Below, piece after piece: positions 11,459 to 22,595 of a stretch of 64,000 bases of DNA. Under the pieces are notes generated by a model. It saw only the letters and a program-made list of their open reading frames with translations. It was not told the origin of the DNA and made no database searches. Source of the DNA: Kluyvera genomosp. 3 (GTDB taxonomy: Bacteria; Pseudomonadota; Gammaproteobacteria; Enterobacterales; Enterobacteriaceae); NCBI GenBank assembly GCA_002211745.1, contig CP022114.1, positions 2,760,645 through 2,824,644 on the forward strand, given 5' to 3'. A program made the translations under genes and the position numbers. Within the stretch, counting starts at the first letter, position 1. Each line of letters starts with the position of its first letter.

Positions 11459-13439
11459 ATGGTCAAGTCTCTGGCACAAAATCTGCTCGACCCAAACTCC
11501 AGCGAAACCAGCCTCTACTGGCGTTTGTCGCGTGCCGAACCGACGCTGCTTTTAGGGACGGATCCCGATGCGAATGCCGACTTTGCCGTTCCGTTAAGTG
11601 ACGAAAACGCCAGCCGTATTCGCGCCATGAGCGTTACCACGTCCAGCATCGCCCTGAATATTCAGCTTAACGGCTACGACGTCCCTCTACATTTAATTGG
11701 CCGCAAGGTCAGTGGTACCGAATGGGCCGGTACCGCGTCTTCGTGGTTTGATACCTCTTCCGTCGCCCGCGATCTGTTACAAGGCCTGCTGTTTGCCGAA
11801 CAGGTGGTATCGGAAGCCAACGCCGTGATCGTCATTCTCGACAGAGAAGGCAAAATTCAGCGCTTCAACCGGTTATGCGAAGAGTATACCGGCCTCAAAG
11901 AACAGGACGTCATCGGTAAAACGGCGTTCGAATTGTTTATGTCGGCCCGGAAGCCGCAGCGGCGCGGGAAAATGTCAGCCGTTTTTTTACCAACGGCGGC
12001 CCTATGAAGTTGAACGCTGGATCAAAACGCGTAAAGGCTCACGCCTGTTTTTATTTCGCAACCGCTTTGTGCACAGCGGCAGCGGCAAAAACGAGATCTT
12101 TCTCATCTGTTCCGGAACCGATATTACCGAGGAACGCAAAGCCAGGAACGCCTGCGGGTACTGGCCAATACTGACACCATTACTGGCCTGCCCAATCGGC
12201 ACGCGATCAATGAACTGATTGGCCGCGCGATGGATAACCGTCAGGGCGACCAACAGGTGGGCTTGTCTATTTCGACCTCGACAACTTCAAGAAGGTGAAT
12301 GACGCCTACGGCCACGTCTTTGGCGACCAGCTGTTGCAGTCGGTCGCGCTATCGATTTTAAGCTGCCTGGAAGACGGCCAGACGCTGGCGCGGCTCGGTG
12401 GCGACGAGTTTATCGTCCTGGCGGTGAATACCTCGCAAAGCGCGCTGGAGGCGATGGCATCACGGGTGCTGACCCGCCTACGCGATCCGTTTCGTATCGG
12501 CCTGATTGAGGTCTACAGCGGCTGTTCACTCGGCATTTCGCTCGCACCGCAGCACGGCGAAGACCGTGAGAGCCTGATTCGCAATGCCGACACCGCGATG
12601 TACACCGCGAAAGAAAAAGGCCGCGGACGCTTCAGCGTCTTTTCCCCCGAAATGAATCAACGGGTGTTCGAATATCTGTGGCTGGATACTAACCTGCGCA
12701 AAGCGCTGCAAAGCGATCAACTGGTCATCCATTATCAGCCCAAAGTGGCGCTAAACGGCGAAATTCAGAGTCTGGAAGCGCTGGTACGCTGGAATTCGCC
12801 GGAGCGCGGGCTAATTCCGCCGCTCGACTTTATCTCTTACGCCGAAGAATCCGGGCTGATTGTGCCGCTGGGGCGCTGGGTCATGCTTGAAGCCATTCGT
12901 CAGTTGGCTTACTGGCGAGACCGCGGTATTCATCTGCGCGTGGCCGTCAACGTTTCGGCGCGCCAGTTGGTCGATCAATCCATTTTTAGCGACCTTAAAC
13001 AGGCGCTTAGGGCTCAACACTTTTCTGAATGCCCGATAGATATTGAGCTGACCGAAAGCTGCCTGATAGATAATGCTGACCAGGCTCTGGAGGTTATTCA
13101 GCAGTTTCGCTCGCTCGGCGCGCAGATTCACCTCGACGATTTCGGTACCGGCTATTCGTCGCTGTCGCAGTTGGCCCGTTTCCCCATCGATACTATCAAG
13201 CTGGACCATAGTTTTGTGCATCATGTGCATAAACAGTCGGTTTCCCAGTCGCTGGCGCTGGCGATTATTGCCGTCGCCCGTGCGCTTAATCTGCGCATTA
13301 TTGCCGAAGGGGTGGAGGATGCTGACGACGACGCATTCCTGGTGCAAAATGGCGTTAACGAGCGGCAAGGCTACTATTTTGCCCGCCCTATGCCCGCTGC
13401 CGAACTGGAACGCTGGCTGGAGGCGCGTCAGGGTTATAA
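11459..13439 (+). CDS. pdeR: PdeR (Gmr), PAS-GGDEF-EAL c-di-GMP phosphodiesterase (frameshifted)
   Basis: In E. coli PdeR is a trigger phosphodiesterase controlling curli through DgcM and MlrA. PAS domain about residues 110-230 (AVIVILDREGKIQRFNRLCEEYTG). GGDEF domain holds an intact GGDEF (RLGGDEFIVL). EAL domain holds SLEALVRW, FVAVNVSARQL-type and DDFGTGYSS motifs. Five one-base losses (about 11946, 12001, 12142, 12263, 13432) break it. The last is inferred: restoring one G gives a stop at 13437-13439 and exactly 661 aa, the E. coli length. Without it the frame runs on to 13548 across the yciZ start. Confidence 0.9.
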
Positions 13440-13520
13440 GGTAAGCCTTTTTTTCACTTCTCTTTTGTCTGTAAATTTTGCATCATTGATTTCAATCGAA
13501 TTTATCAACAGGATCCCACC

Positions 13521-13703
13521 ATGTCCGAGCTCGATGCGCGTCAGGTAGCCCAACGTATTGATACCGTATTGGATATTCTGGTCGGCGGTGACACCCACTC
13601 CGCCATCAACAATCTGGAAATATTAAAAGCAGAACTGCTGGCTCACGCCGCGGACGAACGCGACAACAGAACAGGTCAGCCTAAATCCCCGTGGGAAATC
13701 TGA
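13521..13703 (+). CDS. yciZ: YciZ/DUF2526 small protein
   Basis: Intact 60-residue protein beginning [20 protein letters not shown] and ending PKSPWEI, matching E. coli YciZ including the conserved [10 protein letters not shown] helix. Function unknown. An AGGATCCCACC stretch precedes the ATG. Its place between pdeR and yciT is conserved. Confidence 0.9.
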   Translation: MSELDARQVAQRIDTVLDILVGGDTHSAINNLEILKAELLAHAADERDNRTGQPKSPWEI

Positions 13704-13775
13704 CGTCCTTTGCCCAGCGAACAGCGGTGCTCAGCCTGACAGCCGCCTTCGCGTAGAGAAATTGATCGATTTATT

Positions 13776-14523
13776 ATGAATGCCGACAGCAAACAATTTT
13801 ACAACTGGTCATCGATAAAGGCCGCATGAGCGTTGCCGACCTGGCAAAAATGACCGGCGTTTCGGAAGTGACAATTCGTCAGGATCTGAATCTGCTGGAG
13901 AAACAGAGCTATTTGCAGCGTACTCATGGTTACGCGGTCCCGCTGGATAGCGAAGACGTAGAAACGCGCATGATGAACAACTTCGCTCTCAAGCGCGAAC
14001 TGGCCGAGTTTGCCGCGTCTCTGGTTCAGCCCGGCGAAACGGTGTTTATCGAAAACGGCAGCAGCAATGCCCTGCTGGCGCGTGCGCTGGCGACGCAACC
14101 AGACATCACCATTATTACCGTCAGCAGCTATATCGCCCATCTGCTGAAAGAGACGCCGGGAGAAGTGATTCTGCTGGGCGGCATTTATCAGAAGAAAAGT
14201 GAAAGTATGGTTGGCCCGCTGACGCGTCAGTACATTCAGCAGGTACACTTCAGCAAAGCATTTATCGGTATCGACGGCTGGCAGCCGGAAACCGGGTTTA
14301 CCGGCCGCGACATGATGCGCGCAGATATCGTCAACGCGGTACTGGAGAAAGGTAGCGAAGCGATTGTCCTGAGCGACAGTTCGAAATTCGGCGCCATTCA
14401 TCCGTATGCACTGGGCCGATGAACCAGTTCAGCCGGGTGATTACTGACGATAATCTGGCAACGGAAAAGCAGCTACAGCTTGAGCAGGCCGGTTTGACTG
14501 TGAATATTGTGCCACGTCCCTGA
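13776..14523 (+). CDS. yciT: YciT, DeoR-family transcriptional regulator (frameshifted)
   Basis: DeoR-type repressor: N-terminal winged HTH ([20 protein letters not shown], about residues 18-37) and a C-terminal sugar-phosphate-sensing DeoRC domain ([32 protein letters not shown]). A C-run loss at about 13783 detaches the first residues and another at about 14414 shifts the C-terminus, which otherwise reads [12 protein letters not shown] to VNIVPRP. Repaired length is 249 aa, as in E. coli, where it has been proposed to act in osmotic stress response. Confidence 0.92.
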
Positions 14524-14529
14524 TTGACT

Positions 14530-14562
14530 CAACCCGGTGTGTCCCGCATCGGGTTTCTTGTT
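14530..14562 (+). terminator. Probable terminator of yciT
   Basis: Stem AACCCG / CGGGTT with a 13-base loop, then a T-rich tail (TCTTGTTTCC), starting 7 bp after the yciT stop. The remaining 240 bp up to osmB are promoter/leader sequence. They include a TGAATA-GAA-TATTCA palindrome (14774-14788) just ahead of the osmB RBS. Confidence 0.65.
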
Positions 14563-14799
14563 TCCCCCTTCCCGCCTCGCTATGAGAGTTTTCCGACCCC
14601 GGAATTAAGACTTTTTACCTGTCAGCGACATCACAAAATCGTAAAATTAATGTTAGCGATATAACAGGAAGTAACTATCACTTACGTGACTTTTAGCAAT
14701 AAAATTTACAACCTGCGCAACAAGCTTCACAGGAGAAACCTCTGGCAATGGCTATACTTAAGGTGCTCTTCCGTGAATAGAATATTCAGGAGAAATAAA

Positions 14800-15018
14800 A
14801 TGACTTCAATGAGCAAGAAAATGGCTGCCGCGATGGTAGCAGTAACGCTGGTCATGTCGCTGAGCGCATGTTCTAACTGGTCCAAACGCGATCGTAATAC
14901 CGCGCTGGGCGCCGGTGCAGGTGCCATCGGTGGCGCTGTGTTAACCGACGGTAGCGCGCTGGGTACTCTGGGCGGTGCGGCGGTCGGTGGGATCATCGGC
15001 CACCAGGTTGGTAAATAA
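14800..15018 (+). CDS. osmB: OsmB, osmotically inducible lipoprotein
   Basis: 72-residue outer-membrane lipoprotein. Signal peptide with lipobox LSAC (Cys about residue 24: SLSACSNWSKRD), then a Gly-rich glycine-zipper region (GAGAGAIGGAVLTDGS, GTLGGAAVGGIIGHQVGK). Start chosen at 14800 because a good RBS (CAGGAGA) lies 7 bp upstream and it gives the E. coli length of 72 aa. In E. coli it is induced by osmolarity, RpoS and Rcs. Confidence 0.95.
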   Translation: MTSMSKKMAAAMVAVTLVMSLSACSNWSKRDRNTALGAGAGAIGGAVLTDGSALGTLGGAAVGGIIGHQVGK

Positions 15019-15038
15019 GCTAATTCAGAACGATTATC

Positions 15039-15066
15039 AGGGCCCCGACAATGTTCGGGCCCTTTT
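15039..15066 (+). terminator. Terminator of osmB
   Basis: GGGCCCCGA / TCGGGCCC hairpin followed by TTTT, 20 bp after the osmB stop. Confidence 0.88.
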
Positions 15067-15101
15067 CATTGGTCGTTTGGCAATCTGACCAGGAGGACGC
15101 C

Positions 15102-15427
15102 TTAACCGCCTGCCAGTTTCACCTTCATACCTTTTGCTTCCAGCAGCGTTTTCAGCAGGTCGCGTTTGTCGCCCTGAATTTCAATCACGCCATCTTTCAA
15201 CGCGCCGCCGCAGCCGCATTTTTTCTTCAGCTCAGCCGCCAGTTTCGCCAGCGCGTCGTCATCCAGGTCAATCCCGGTAATCAGGCATACACCCTTTCCT
15301 TTACGCCCGCTGGTTTGACGTTGAATGCGTACGATGCCATCCCCCTGGGGCGCTCCGTAACGGCTTTAGGTTCGTCAATACGCCCGGTTTCCGTGGAATA
15401 AACCAGACGGCTGTTAGAATCGCTCAT
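15102..15427 (-). CDS. yciH: YciH, SUI1/eIF1-like translation factor (frameshifted)
   Basis: Bacterial homologue of eukaryotic eIF1/SUI1, implicated in start-codon fidelity. Reading from 15427 gives [20 protein letters not shown], and the second half gives GRKGKGVCLITGIDLDD and KKKCGCGG, the conserved SUI1 core, ending KVKLAGG. The span is 326 bp; one base lost in the C/G run near 15346 interrupts it, and repaired length is 108 aa, as in E. coli. Start overlaps the pyrF stop (TAATG), so it is translationally coupled to pyrF. Confidence 0.9.
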
Positions 15428-16161
15428 TACGCCCCCAGATTTAATGATGCGTTAATGTCGCGCAGCGTCTGCGCCGGATCGGCAGACTGCGTCACCGGAC
15501 GGCCAATAACCATATAGTCAACGCCCGCCGCCAGCGCCTGCTCCGGCGTCATGATACGGCGCTGATCGCCCGCCGCGCTGCCCGCCGGACGAATCCCCGG
15601 CGTCACCAGTTTGAACGCCTGCCCCAGCTCTTGCTTGAAGCGAACCGCTTCCTGCGCCGAGCAAACGACGCCATCCAGGCCGCAGTTTTTGGTCAATGCC
15701 GCCAGCTTCGCCGCGTAATCCGCCGGCGCCAGGGTAATGCCCAGATCCTGCAGATCGCTGGATTCCATGCTGGTCAGCACGGTGACCGCAATCAGCAGCG
15801 GCGCATCGTTACCAAAGGGCGCCAGCGCTTCACGCGCGGCGGTCATCATCCGCGCGCCGCCAGAGGCATGCACGTTTACCATCCACACGCCGAGATCGGC
15901 CGCTGCCGCAACCGCGTGCGCCGTTGTGTTTGGAATATCGTGGAATTTCAGGTCCAGGAAGATATCAAAACCGCGCTGCTGTAAATCACGCACCAGCTGC
16001 GGGCCAAACAGCGTAAACATCTCTTTGCCGACTTTCAGGCGGCAATCGCGCGGGTCGATACGGTCAACGAAGGCCAACGCCTTGTCACGATTATCATAGT
16101 CGAGGGCGACAACAACGGGAGAAGATGTGGTAACACGAGAAGAAGATGAAGCAACGGACAT
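15427..16161 (-). CDS. pyrF: PyrF, orotidine-5'-phosphate decarboxylase
   Basis: Last step of UMP synthesis: OMP to UMP plus CO2. Intact 244 aa. The catalytic Asp-Lys-Asp cluster is visible in [12 protein letters not shown], and the phosphate-binding loop in [14 protein letters not shown]. Start chosen at 16161 ([12 protein letters not shown]) to match E. coli length; an in-frame ATG-like start at 16260 would add 33 residues with no family support. Heads a pyrF-yciH pair. Confidence 0.96.
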   Translation of the reverse strand: MSVASSSSRVTTSSPVVVALDYDNRDKALAFVDRIDPRDCRLKVGKEMFTLFGPQLVRDLQQRGFDIFLDLKFHDIPNTTAHAVAAAADLGVWMVNVHASGGARMMTAAREALAPFGNDAPLLIAVTVLTSMESSDLQDLGITLAPADYAAKLAALTKNCGLDGVVCSAQEAVRFKQELGQAFKLVTPGIRPAGSAAGDQRRIMTPEQALAAGVDYMVIGRPVTQSADPAQTLRDINASLNLGA

Positions 16162-16304
16162 GACTGGACCTTCTTGTTGATGGGCACGCGCGGTGCAGAA
16201 AAGGTAAACGGGCAGCATTCTACCTGCGTGACCCCGCAGGCACAATGGCAGAGGCGGCAACGGTTGGGGAAATTAAAGGATGTTGTAACTAAGTGGATAG
16301 TTTT

Positions 16305-17479
16305 TTATAAATTACTGACCATCAAGTCCGCGAATCGTTTAATGGTCGACCACGCGCGGCACGACGGGCAGTGCCAGTACAGCGTATAGGCCGTAAAACC
16401 ACATTTCTGACAGCGGTAGCGCGGTTTGCTGCGCACCTGTTCGCCGACCATATCGCGCAGCACCATCAGGCTCTCTTTCGCGCGCCCTTCTTCCGCTTCG
16501 TTGAGATGGTAGTCCATCAGTTTGTGGAACACGCGCATCGTGGGATGACGCTGGAGCTGGCGGGTGACGTAGGTTTGCGCCGCGTCGCCGCCTTTGCTCT
16601 GCTCAACCACCTGCGCCAGCATCAATTCTGCCGTCGCACCGGTGTTTTCTTCCACACAGCGCTGAAGGAAATGTTCCCACTCCTTCTCTTTACCCAACTG
16701 TTGATAGCAGGTTTGCAGCATTTCCAGCGTTTCGCTGACCAGCTCTTTATCCTGGTCAATCACCCGTAGCAGGCTGTCCATCGCTTTGGCGTAATCACCT
16801 TTCGCCATCCACGCTCGCCCATCATAATAGAGACGCGAGCGCTGGAAGGGTCCGCCGCCGCACCGCGTTTGAGCAGCGACATGGCTTTATCCAGCTCGTC
16901 GTTACCCATCTGCTGAAGCGCCAGTTCGCACCAGAAATGCGCGATTTCGCCACGATGCTTATCTTTACCCAGCTTCACCAGGCGTTCGGCGGTATCAATC
17001 GCCTTCTGCCAGTCGCTGGTCGCCTGATAGATTTGCAGAAGCTGCTGAAGCGCGCTGATACGAAAATCGGTTTCGTCGACCAGCTGGTTGAACATGTCTT
17101 CCGCACGATCGTACAGCCCGGCGGCCATATAGTCGCGGCCAAGCTGTTGTACCGCCAACAGGCGCTGGTCGTAAGTGAGAGAGGCGCTTTCCATCAGCGT
17201 CTGGTGAATGCGGATAGCCCGGTCAACCTCGCCGCGCGAGCGGAACAGATTGCCCAGGGTCAGGTGCGCTTCCACGGTACCGGTGTCCTCTTTGAGCATA
17301 TCGAGGAACAGGTCAACCGCTTTATCCTGCTGGTTGCTTAAAAGAAAGTTCACCCCTGCCACGTAATCACGTGACAAGCGGTTCGCTTCGTCCTGTTTGG
17401 ACTGTTGCGCACTTCTGCGGCCCATATACCAACCGTAGGCGGCGGCGACGGGTAAAAGCAGAAACAACAACTCCAGCAT
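16305..17479 (-). CDS. lapB: LapB (YciM), TPR protein controlling LPS synthesis (frameshifted)
   Basis: Inner-membrane-anchored tetratricopeptide protein that recruits LpxC to FtsH and so regulates lipopolysaccharide synthesis. N-terminal membrane anchor (MLELLFLLLPVAAAYGWYMG), TPR repeats through the middle, and a C-terminal rubredoxin-type metal site (CQKCG...CPSC). One G-run loss near 16818 breaks MMGRAWMAKGDY. Repaired length is 391 aa. lapA lies 6 bp upstream in the same operon. Confidence 0.94.
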
Positions 17480-17485
17480 AGATGA

Positions 17486-17794
17486 TTATTCCTTCGCCGC
17501 CGGAACTTCCGGCGCTACCGTAGTGGCCGTCTCAGGGGCAAGTTGATGTTCCAGACGTTTGATTTTACGTTCGGCACGCAGCAGCGAAACGCGCACGCGC
17601 AGCCAGAACAGGCCGCAGACCAGCCAGCCAATGGCGAAGCCCACGGCAAACAGCACCGCCAGCAGCGTTGAAATTCGGAATTCACCCTGTGCCAACAGAT
17701 AATTGAAGGTCACAAGCTGATCGTTTTGCGCACCCAGCGTCACTGAGATGACGAAAATCGCTAACACCAATAAAAAAATGAGTAGGTATTTCAC
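17486..17794 (-). CDS. lapA: LapA (YciS), small inner-membrane partner of LapB
   Basis: 102 aa, two membrane segments (residues 2-22 and about 41-66) and a charged, helical C-terminus (RAERKIKRLEHQL). Begins with a GTG codon (VKYLLIFLLVLAIFVIS), as I recall for E. coli. Upstream in-frame codons to 17836 lack an RBS and are not conserved. Forms the lapAB operon. Confidence 0.92.
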   Translation of the reverse strand: MKYLLIFLLVLAIFVISVTLGAQNDQLVTFNYLLAQGEFRISTLLAVLFAVGFAIGWLVCGLFWLRVRVSLLRAERKIKRLEHQLAPETATTVAPEVPAAKE

Positions 17795-17963
17795 ATTACT
17801 TCCCGTTATGCGGCTTCTGCAGTGGCGACACAGCACCTAGCCTTATAAAATAACATCTTCACCGCGACGACGAAATGGAAAAGCGTTCCGCAAGCCTTAG
17901 ATCTGTGGGTTAGCGTGCGGGAAATCAACCCTTTTCCCCTTTTCATCGTATCGCGCCCTGTTT

Positions 17964-18687
17964 TTATGTCTCTTTTTTCCACGGTCCACAGTACCGCACC
18001 GCCAGCCAGCTGGCGAGCGTCGCCAGCAGCCACGACATGACCGTTGCCATCATCAGGTCCAGCGGCCAGTGCATTCCAACAGCAGGCGACTGCCCATCAC
18101 CGTGACCGCCCAGGCCATCAGGAATGCCACCGCCAACGCCCGACGACGCGACCACAGCAGCCCAACCGCCAGCAGTGCCCAGGTTGCGGCAAACATGGTG
18201 TGCCCGGACGGAAAGGCAAAACCGGTCTCTTTTTGCCAGTGATGACGCAAAAAACCCGGTATATCATGCTGTTGTGCCAGCTGTTCTTTCACCAGCGCCG
18301 AACGTTCGCCCCGCTTTAAAGTGTAGAACTGCTCGACCGGAATTTGCTGTGTTTTTTCCAGCCAGATAACAAACGGTCGCGGCTCTTGTACCACCCCTTT
18401 AACCAGCGATTTTGCGCCCTGCCCAGAAGCACCGCCGCACTAAGAATGATCGCCAGGATGATTGCCCCACGAAGGCGTGGCCTTAGCGCCCAGAGAAACA
18501 ACGTACACAGCAGCAGATGAGTGATAATTCCCCACGGCTGGGTGACCGTTTCCGTCACCGCATACAGCGCCTGAAGCCACCAGCCGCTCGGCCCCGGCAG
18601 CCACTGCCAGCCGGAGAACCAGACCGTCAATGGCATCAGTAAAAGCAGGATGGCGCCAATAAGCGTTCGTCGGGCGATGGTCGACAT
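17964..18687 (-). CDS. pgpB: PgpB, phosphatidylglycerophosphatase B / undecaprenyl-PP phosphatase (frameshifted)
   Basis: PAP2-family membrane phosphatase acting on PGP and undecaprenyl pyrophosphate. The three PAP2 signature blocks are visible: K...RPF (VVQEPRPFVIW after repair), FPSGHTMFAA, and SRLLLGMHWPLD. Two one-base losses, near 18422 (before GAKSLVKGVVQEP) and 18075 (LLLG|MHW), break it. Repaired length 241 aa, slightly shorter than E. coli (254) at the C-terminus. Divergent from ribA. Confidence 0.93.
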
Positions 18688-18854
18688 TTTTCTTCCTTTT
18701 TTCAACGAGGTTACCGCGCGAAAACCTCATAAATGTTCAATTTTGTGCGCTTTACCGGCGGTCACCTGCGCACGATTAGGTGAAGTAAAGCACGTTGTGG
18801 CAAAATAAGGAAAACAGAAGGCGTCGCTGACGCTAACATAATCTGGAGAATCAC

Positions 18855-19444
18855 ATGCAGCTTAAACGTGTGGCAGAAGCCAAACTGCCAACCCCTGGGG
18901 CGATTTCCTGATGGTGGGCTTTGAAGAACTGGCAACCGGGCACGATCACGTCGCACTGGTTTTTGGTGATATTACCGGGCAAACGCCGGTGCTGTCGCGG
19001 GTACACTCGGAATGTTTAACCGGCGACGCGCTGTTTAGCCTGCGCTGTGATTGTGGTTTCCAGCTTGAGGCCGCGCTGTCGCACATTGCGGAAGAAGGCC
19101 GTGGGATTCTGCTTTATCATCGTCAGGAAGGCCGTAACATTGGCTTGTTGAATAAAATTCGCGCCTACGCACTGCAGGATCAGGGCTACGATACCGTAGA
19201 GGCCAACCACCAGCTCGGTTTTGCCGCCGACGAACGTGACTTCACCCTGTGTGCCGATATGTTCAAACTGCTGGGCGTCGACGCGGTGCGTCTGCTGACC
19301 AACAACCCGAAAAAAGTCGAAATTCTGACCGAAGCGGGCATCAATATTGTGGAACGTGTGCCGCTGATTGTCGGGCGTAACCCGAAAAATGCCCACTATC
19401 TCGACACCAAAGCGGCGAAAATGGGGCATCTGCTGAGTAAGTAA
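18855..19444 (+). CDS. ribA: RibA, GTP cyclohydrolase II (frameshifted near start)
   Basis: First step of riboflavin synthesis from GTP. Start [14 protein letters not shown], then a one-base loss in a C run near 18895, then the main frame. The zinc cysteines are in [17 protein letters not shown], and [16 protein letters not shown] and [12 protein letters not shown] are typical. Repaired length 196 aa, as in E. coli. RBS CTGGAG upstream. The gene is essential in most conditions, which argues for a sequence error. Confidence 0.94.
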
Positions 19445-19450
19445 TGCCGT

Positions 19451-19483
19451 GGTTGCCGTTTTGCTTTAAAACGGCAACCTTTT
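19451..19483. terminator. Bidirectional terminator between ribA and togA
   Basis: Twelve-bp stem GGTTGCCGTTTT / AAAACGGCAACC with T-runs on both strands (TTTT after the right arm on +, the AAAA-flanked arm on -). Serves ribA and the convergent togMNA operon. It marks the left edge of the pectin island. Confidence 0.88.
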
Positions 19484-19489
19484 CCTGCC

Positions 19490-20617
<1,128 letters not shown>

Positions 20618-20628
20618 GATATTTCCTC

Positions 20629-21531
20629 TTAGCCTTTAATTCCGCTGCTGGACACACCCTGGACGAAGTAGCGCTGCGCCAGGAAGAACACAATGATGGA
20701 GGGCAGAATGGAGATGCTCGCCATTGCCAGAATTTCGTTCCACGGCGCCCCTTCGGTGACGTCGATGGACATTTTCAGTGCCAGTGCAATCGGGTACTTA
20801 TCAACGCTATAGACGTAGATCAGCGGGCCGATAAAGTCGTTCATGGACCACATGAACTGGAACAGGGCGACGGAGATAATCGCCGGTTTCAGAATTGGCA
20901 CCACCACGTACCACAGCACCTGCCACGAGTTGCAGCCGTCGATCTGCGCCGCCTCTTCCATATCGCGCGGTACGCCGCGCAGGAACTGAATCAGCATAAA
21001 GACGAAGAACCCTTGCGTGGCGAAAGCGGTTGGCAGGTACAGCGGCAGGTAACTGTTCAGCATGCCCATTTCGCGGAACATCAGATACTGCGGGATCAGC
21101 AGTACGGTGCTCGGTAGCAGCATGGTGGCAATCAACGTAGCAAACCAAAACTTCTTCCACGGGATCTCGAAGCGGGCAAAACCATAGGCGACGACGGTGG
21201 AGGAGATAATGGTCAGAATGACTTTCGGGATCACATACTTAAAGGTATTGATCATGTAGTGACCGAAATTGTACTCGGTACCGGTTTTCCAGCCGTTAAT
21301 AAAGCCGTCCCAGGTGGCGTGCGACGGCCAAAGATTCAGCGTGGTGAAGATTTCGTGGTTCGGTTTGAACGATGCCGAGAACATCCACGCCAGCGGGTAA
21401 AGCATCATCAGCCCCACGACCAGCAAAATAACGTAACGCACGGTCCGGCTGATTTTTTCACGGCGCAGCGTACGGGCTACTTCGCGCGCAGCTTCCTCTT
21501 TGGTAGATAAAACGGATTGCAACTCAGCCAT
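20629..21531 (-). CDS. togN: TogN-like ABC permease (MalG type)
   Basis: 300 aa, six predicted membrane segments, beginning with a long cytoplasmic N-terminus (MAELQSVLSTKEEAAREVAR). The EAA loop is clear: DMEEAAQIDGCNSWQVLW. Start at 21531 overlaps the togM stop by 8 bp; an upstream in-frame codon at 21597 would overlap togM by 74 bp and is less likely. Intact. Confidence 0.87.
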   Translation of the reverse strand: MAELQSVLSTKEEAAREVARTLRREKISRTVRYVILLVVGLMMLYPLAWMFSASFKPNHEIFTTLNLWPSHATWDGFINGWKTGTEYNFGHYMINTFKYVIPKVILTIISSTVVAYGFARFEIPWKKFWFATLIATMLLPSTVLLIPQYLMFREMGMLNSYLPLYLPTAFATQGFFVFMLIQFLRGVPRDMEEAAQIDGCNSWQVLWYVVVPILKPAIISVALFQFMWSMNDFIGPLIYVYSVDKYPIALALKMSIDVTEGAPWNEILAMASISILPSIIVFFLAQRYFVQGVSSSGIKG

Positions 21532-22414
21532 TTTTGCCTCCCTTATCGGCAGAGTAGAACACCCAGTATTTCGAAGACTTAAAGGCAATCGCCGCAAAGA
21601 CGGCTACCACCAGGAACAGCACCCACGCCAGCGCTGCGCCGTAGCCCATATCAAAGTATTTGAAAGCGGTATCGTAGATGTAGAGCGAGAACAAGTAGGT
21701 GTAGTAGGTTGGGCCGCCGCCGGTGATCACATAGGGGCCAGTGAACTCCTGGAAGGTCCCGCTGGTCTGCATGATAAAGTTGAAGAAAATGACGGGCGTA
21801 ATCAACGGCACGGTCACCTTGAGGAACATTTGCCACTTCGTCGCGCCGTCGATCATCGCCGCTTCGTACTGCGATTGCGGTACGTTTTGCAGCGCCGCGA
21901 GGAAGATAACCATCGCCGAGCCAAACTGCCACACGCGCAGCAGCGTGACCGAAATCAGCGCCAGCGACGGTTCGCCCAGCCAATTGATCGGATCGACACC
22001 AATCACGCCCAGCATGCTGTTAAACAGGCCGTCGATGGCGAACAGCGCGCGCCACAGTACCGCGATAGCCACCGAACTGCCGAGAATCGACGGGATGTAG
22101 TACGCGGTGCGGAAAAAACCAATGCCCCGCAGTTTAAAATTGAGCACAAAGGCAATACCCAGCGCAAACGCTAGCTTCACCGGAATGGTCAAAAAAACGT
22201 AGACAAAGGTCACCGCCATCGATTTCCAGAACAGTGAGTCTTCCGTCAGCATATACCGATAGTTTTCGATGCCGGTAAATTGCGGAGGACTCATCAAATC
22301 ATACTGGGTAAAACTTAATAAAAATGACGATATAAACGGGAAAGCGGTAAACACCAGCAACCCGATTATGTAGGGTGATATCCATGCCAGACCTAATAAC
22401 TTATTCTCGCTCAT
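21524..22414 (-). CDS. togM: TogM-like ABC permease (MalF type)
   Basis: Intact 296-residue permease with EAA loop SQYEAAMIDGATKWQMFLKV and the FTGPYVITGGGP motif common in CUT1 carbohydrate permeases. First gene of togMNA, read from a control region that holds CRP and KdgR-like sites. The cognate binding protein TogB is encoded in a separate operon 2 kb away, beyond the AraC regulator. Confidence 0.88.
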   Translation of the reverse strand: MSENKLLGLAWISPYIIGLLVFTAFPFISSFLLSFTQYDLMSPPQFTGIENYRYMLTEDSLFWKSMAVTFVYVFLTIPVKLAFALGIAFVLNFKLRGIGFFRTAYYIPSILGSSVAIAVLWRALFAIDGLFNSMLGVIGVDPINWLGEPSLALISVTLLRVWQFGSAMVIFLAALQNVPQSQYEAAMIDGATKWQMFLKVTVPLITPVIFFNFIMQTSGTFQEFTGPYVITGGGPTYYTYLFSLYIYDTAFKYFDMGYGAALAWVLFLVVAVFAAIAFKSSKYWVFYSADKGGKNG

Positions 22415-22472
22415 AGATTCCTCTAATATAATAAAGACGTACTGTATCGCGCATCGTCGCGATGGACGAGGC

Positions 22473-22488
22473 AGTGATCTTTATCACA
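22473..22488. promoter_or_regulatory. Putative CRP site, togM/araC divergent promoter
   Basis: AGTGA-TCTTTA-TCACA: nine of ten half-site positions match TGTGA-N6-TCACA. It lies 59 bp upstream of the togM start and about 108 bp upstream of the divergent regulator. Fits catabolite control of pectin genes as in Dickeya. Confidence 0.75.
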
Positions 22489-22497
22489 TTCAATATT

Positions 22498-22515
22498 AGC
22501 TAATAAAAATTAGCT
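22498..22515. promoter_or_regulatory. Perfect palindrome AGCTAAT-N4-ATTAGCT
   Basis: Perfect 7-4-7 inverted repeat between the CRP-like and KdgR-like sites. Binding protein unknown; it could be an operator in the divergent region or part of a promoter. Confidence 0.5.
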
Positions 22516-22532
22516 GTGAACTCTCGCAAATT

Positions 22533-22551
22533 AATGAAAAAACATTTCATT
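22533..22551. promoter_or_regulatory. Putative KdgR operator
   Basis: AATGAAA-AAACA-TTTCATT: a perfect 7-5-7 inverted repeat whose arms match the KdgR box (AATRAAA-N5-TTTYATT) known from pectinolytic enterobacteria. It lies between togM and the AraC gene, so KdgR (not encoded here) probably represses one or both until keto-deoxygluconate accumulates. Confidence 0.8.
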
Positions 22552-22595
22552 TCTTTGTAATAAAATCCTATAGTCGAGAAATAATCTCAACTTCC

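Noticed and set aside
13440-13548. C-terminal extension of PdeR running into yciZ
   Set aside because: Hydrophobic, unconserved tail that overlaps the yciZ start. One missing G near 13432 explains it and gives exactly the 661-aa family length.
16162-16260. Longer PyrF N-terminus
   Set aside because: The extra 33 residues are Cys/Leu/Arg-rich, unlike any PyrF, and the ATG at 16161 gives the family length.
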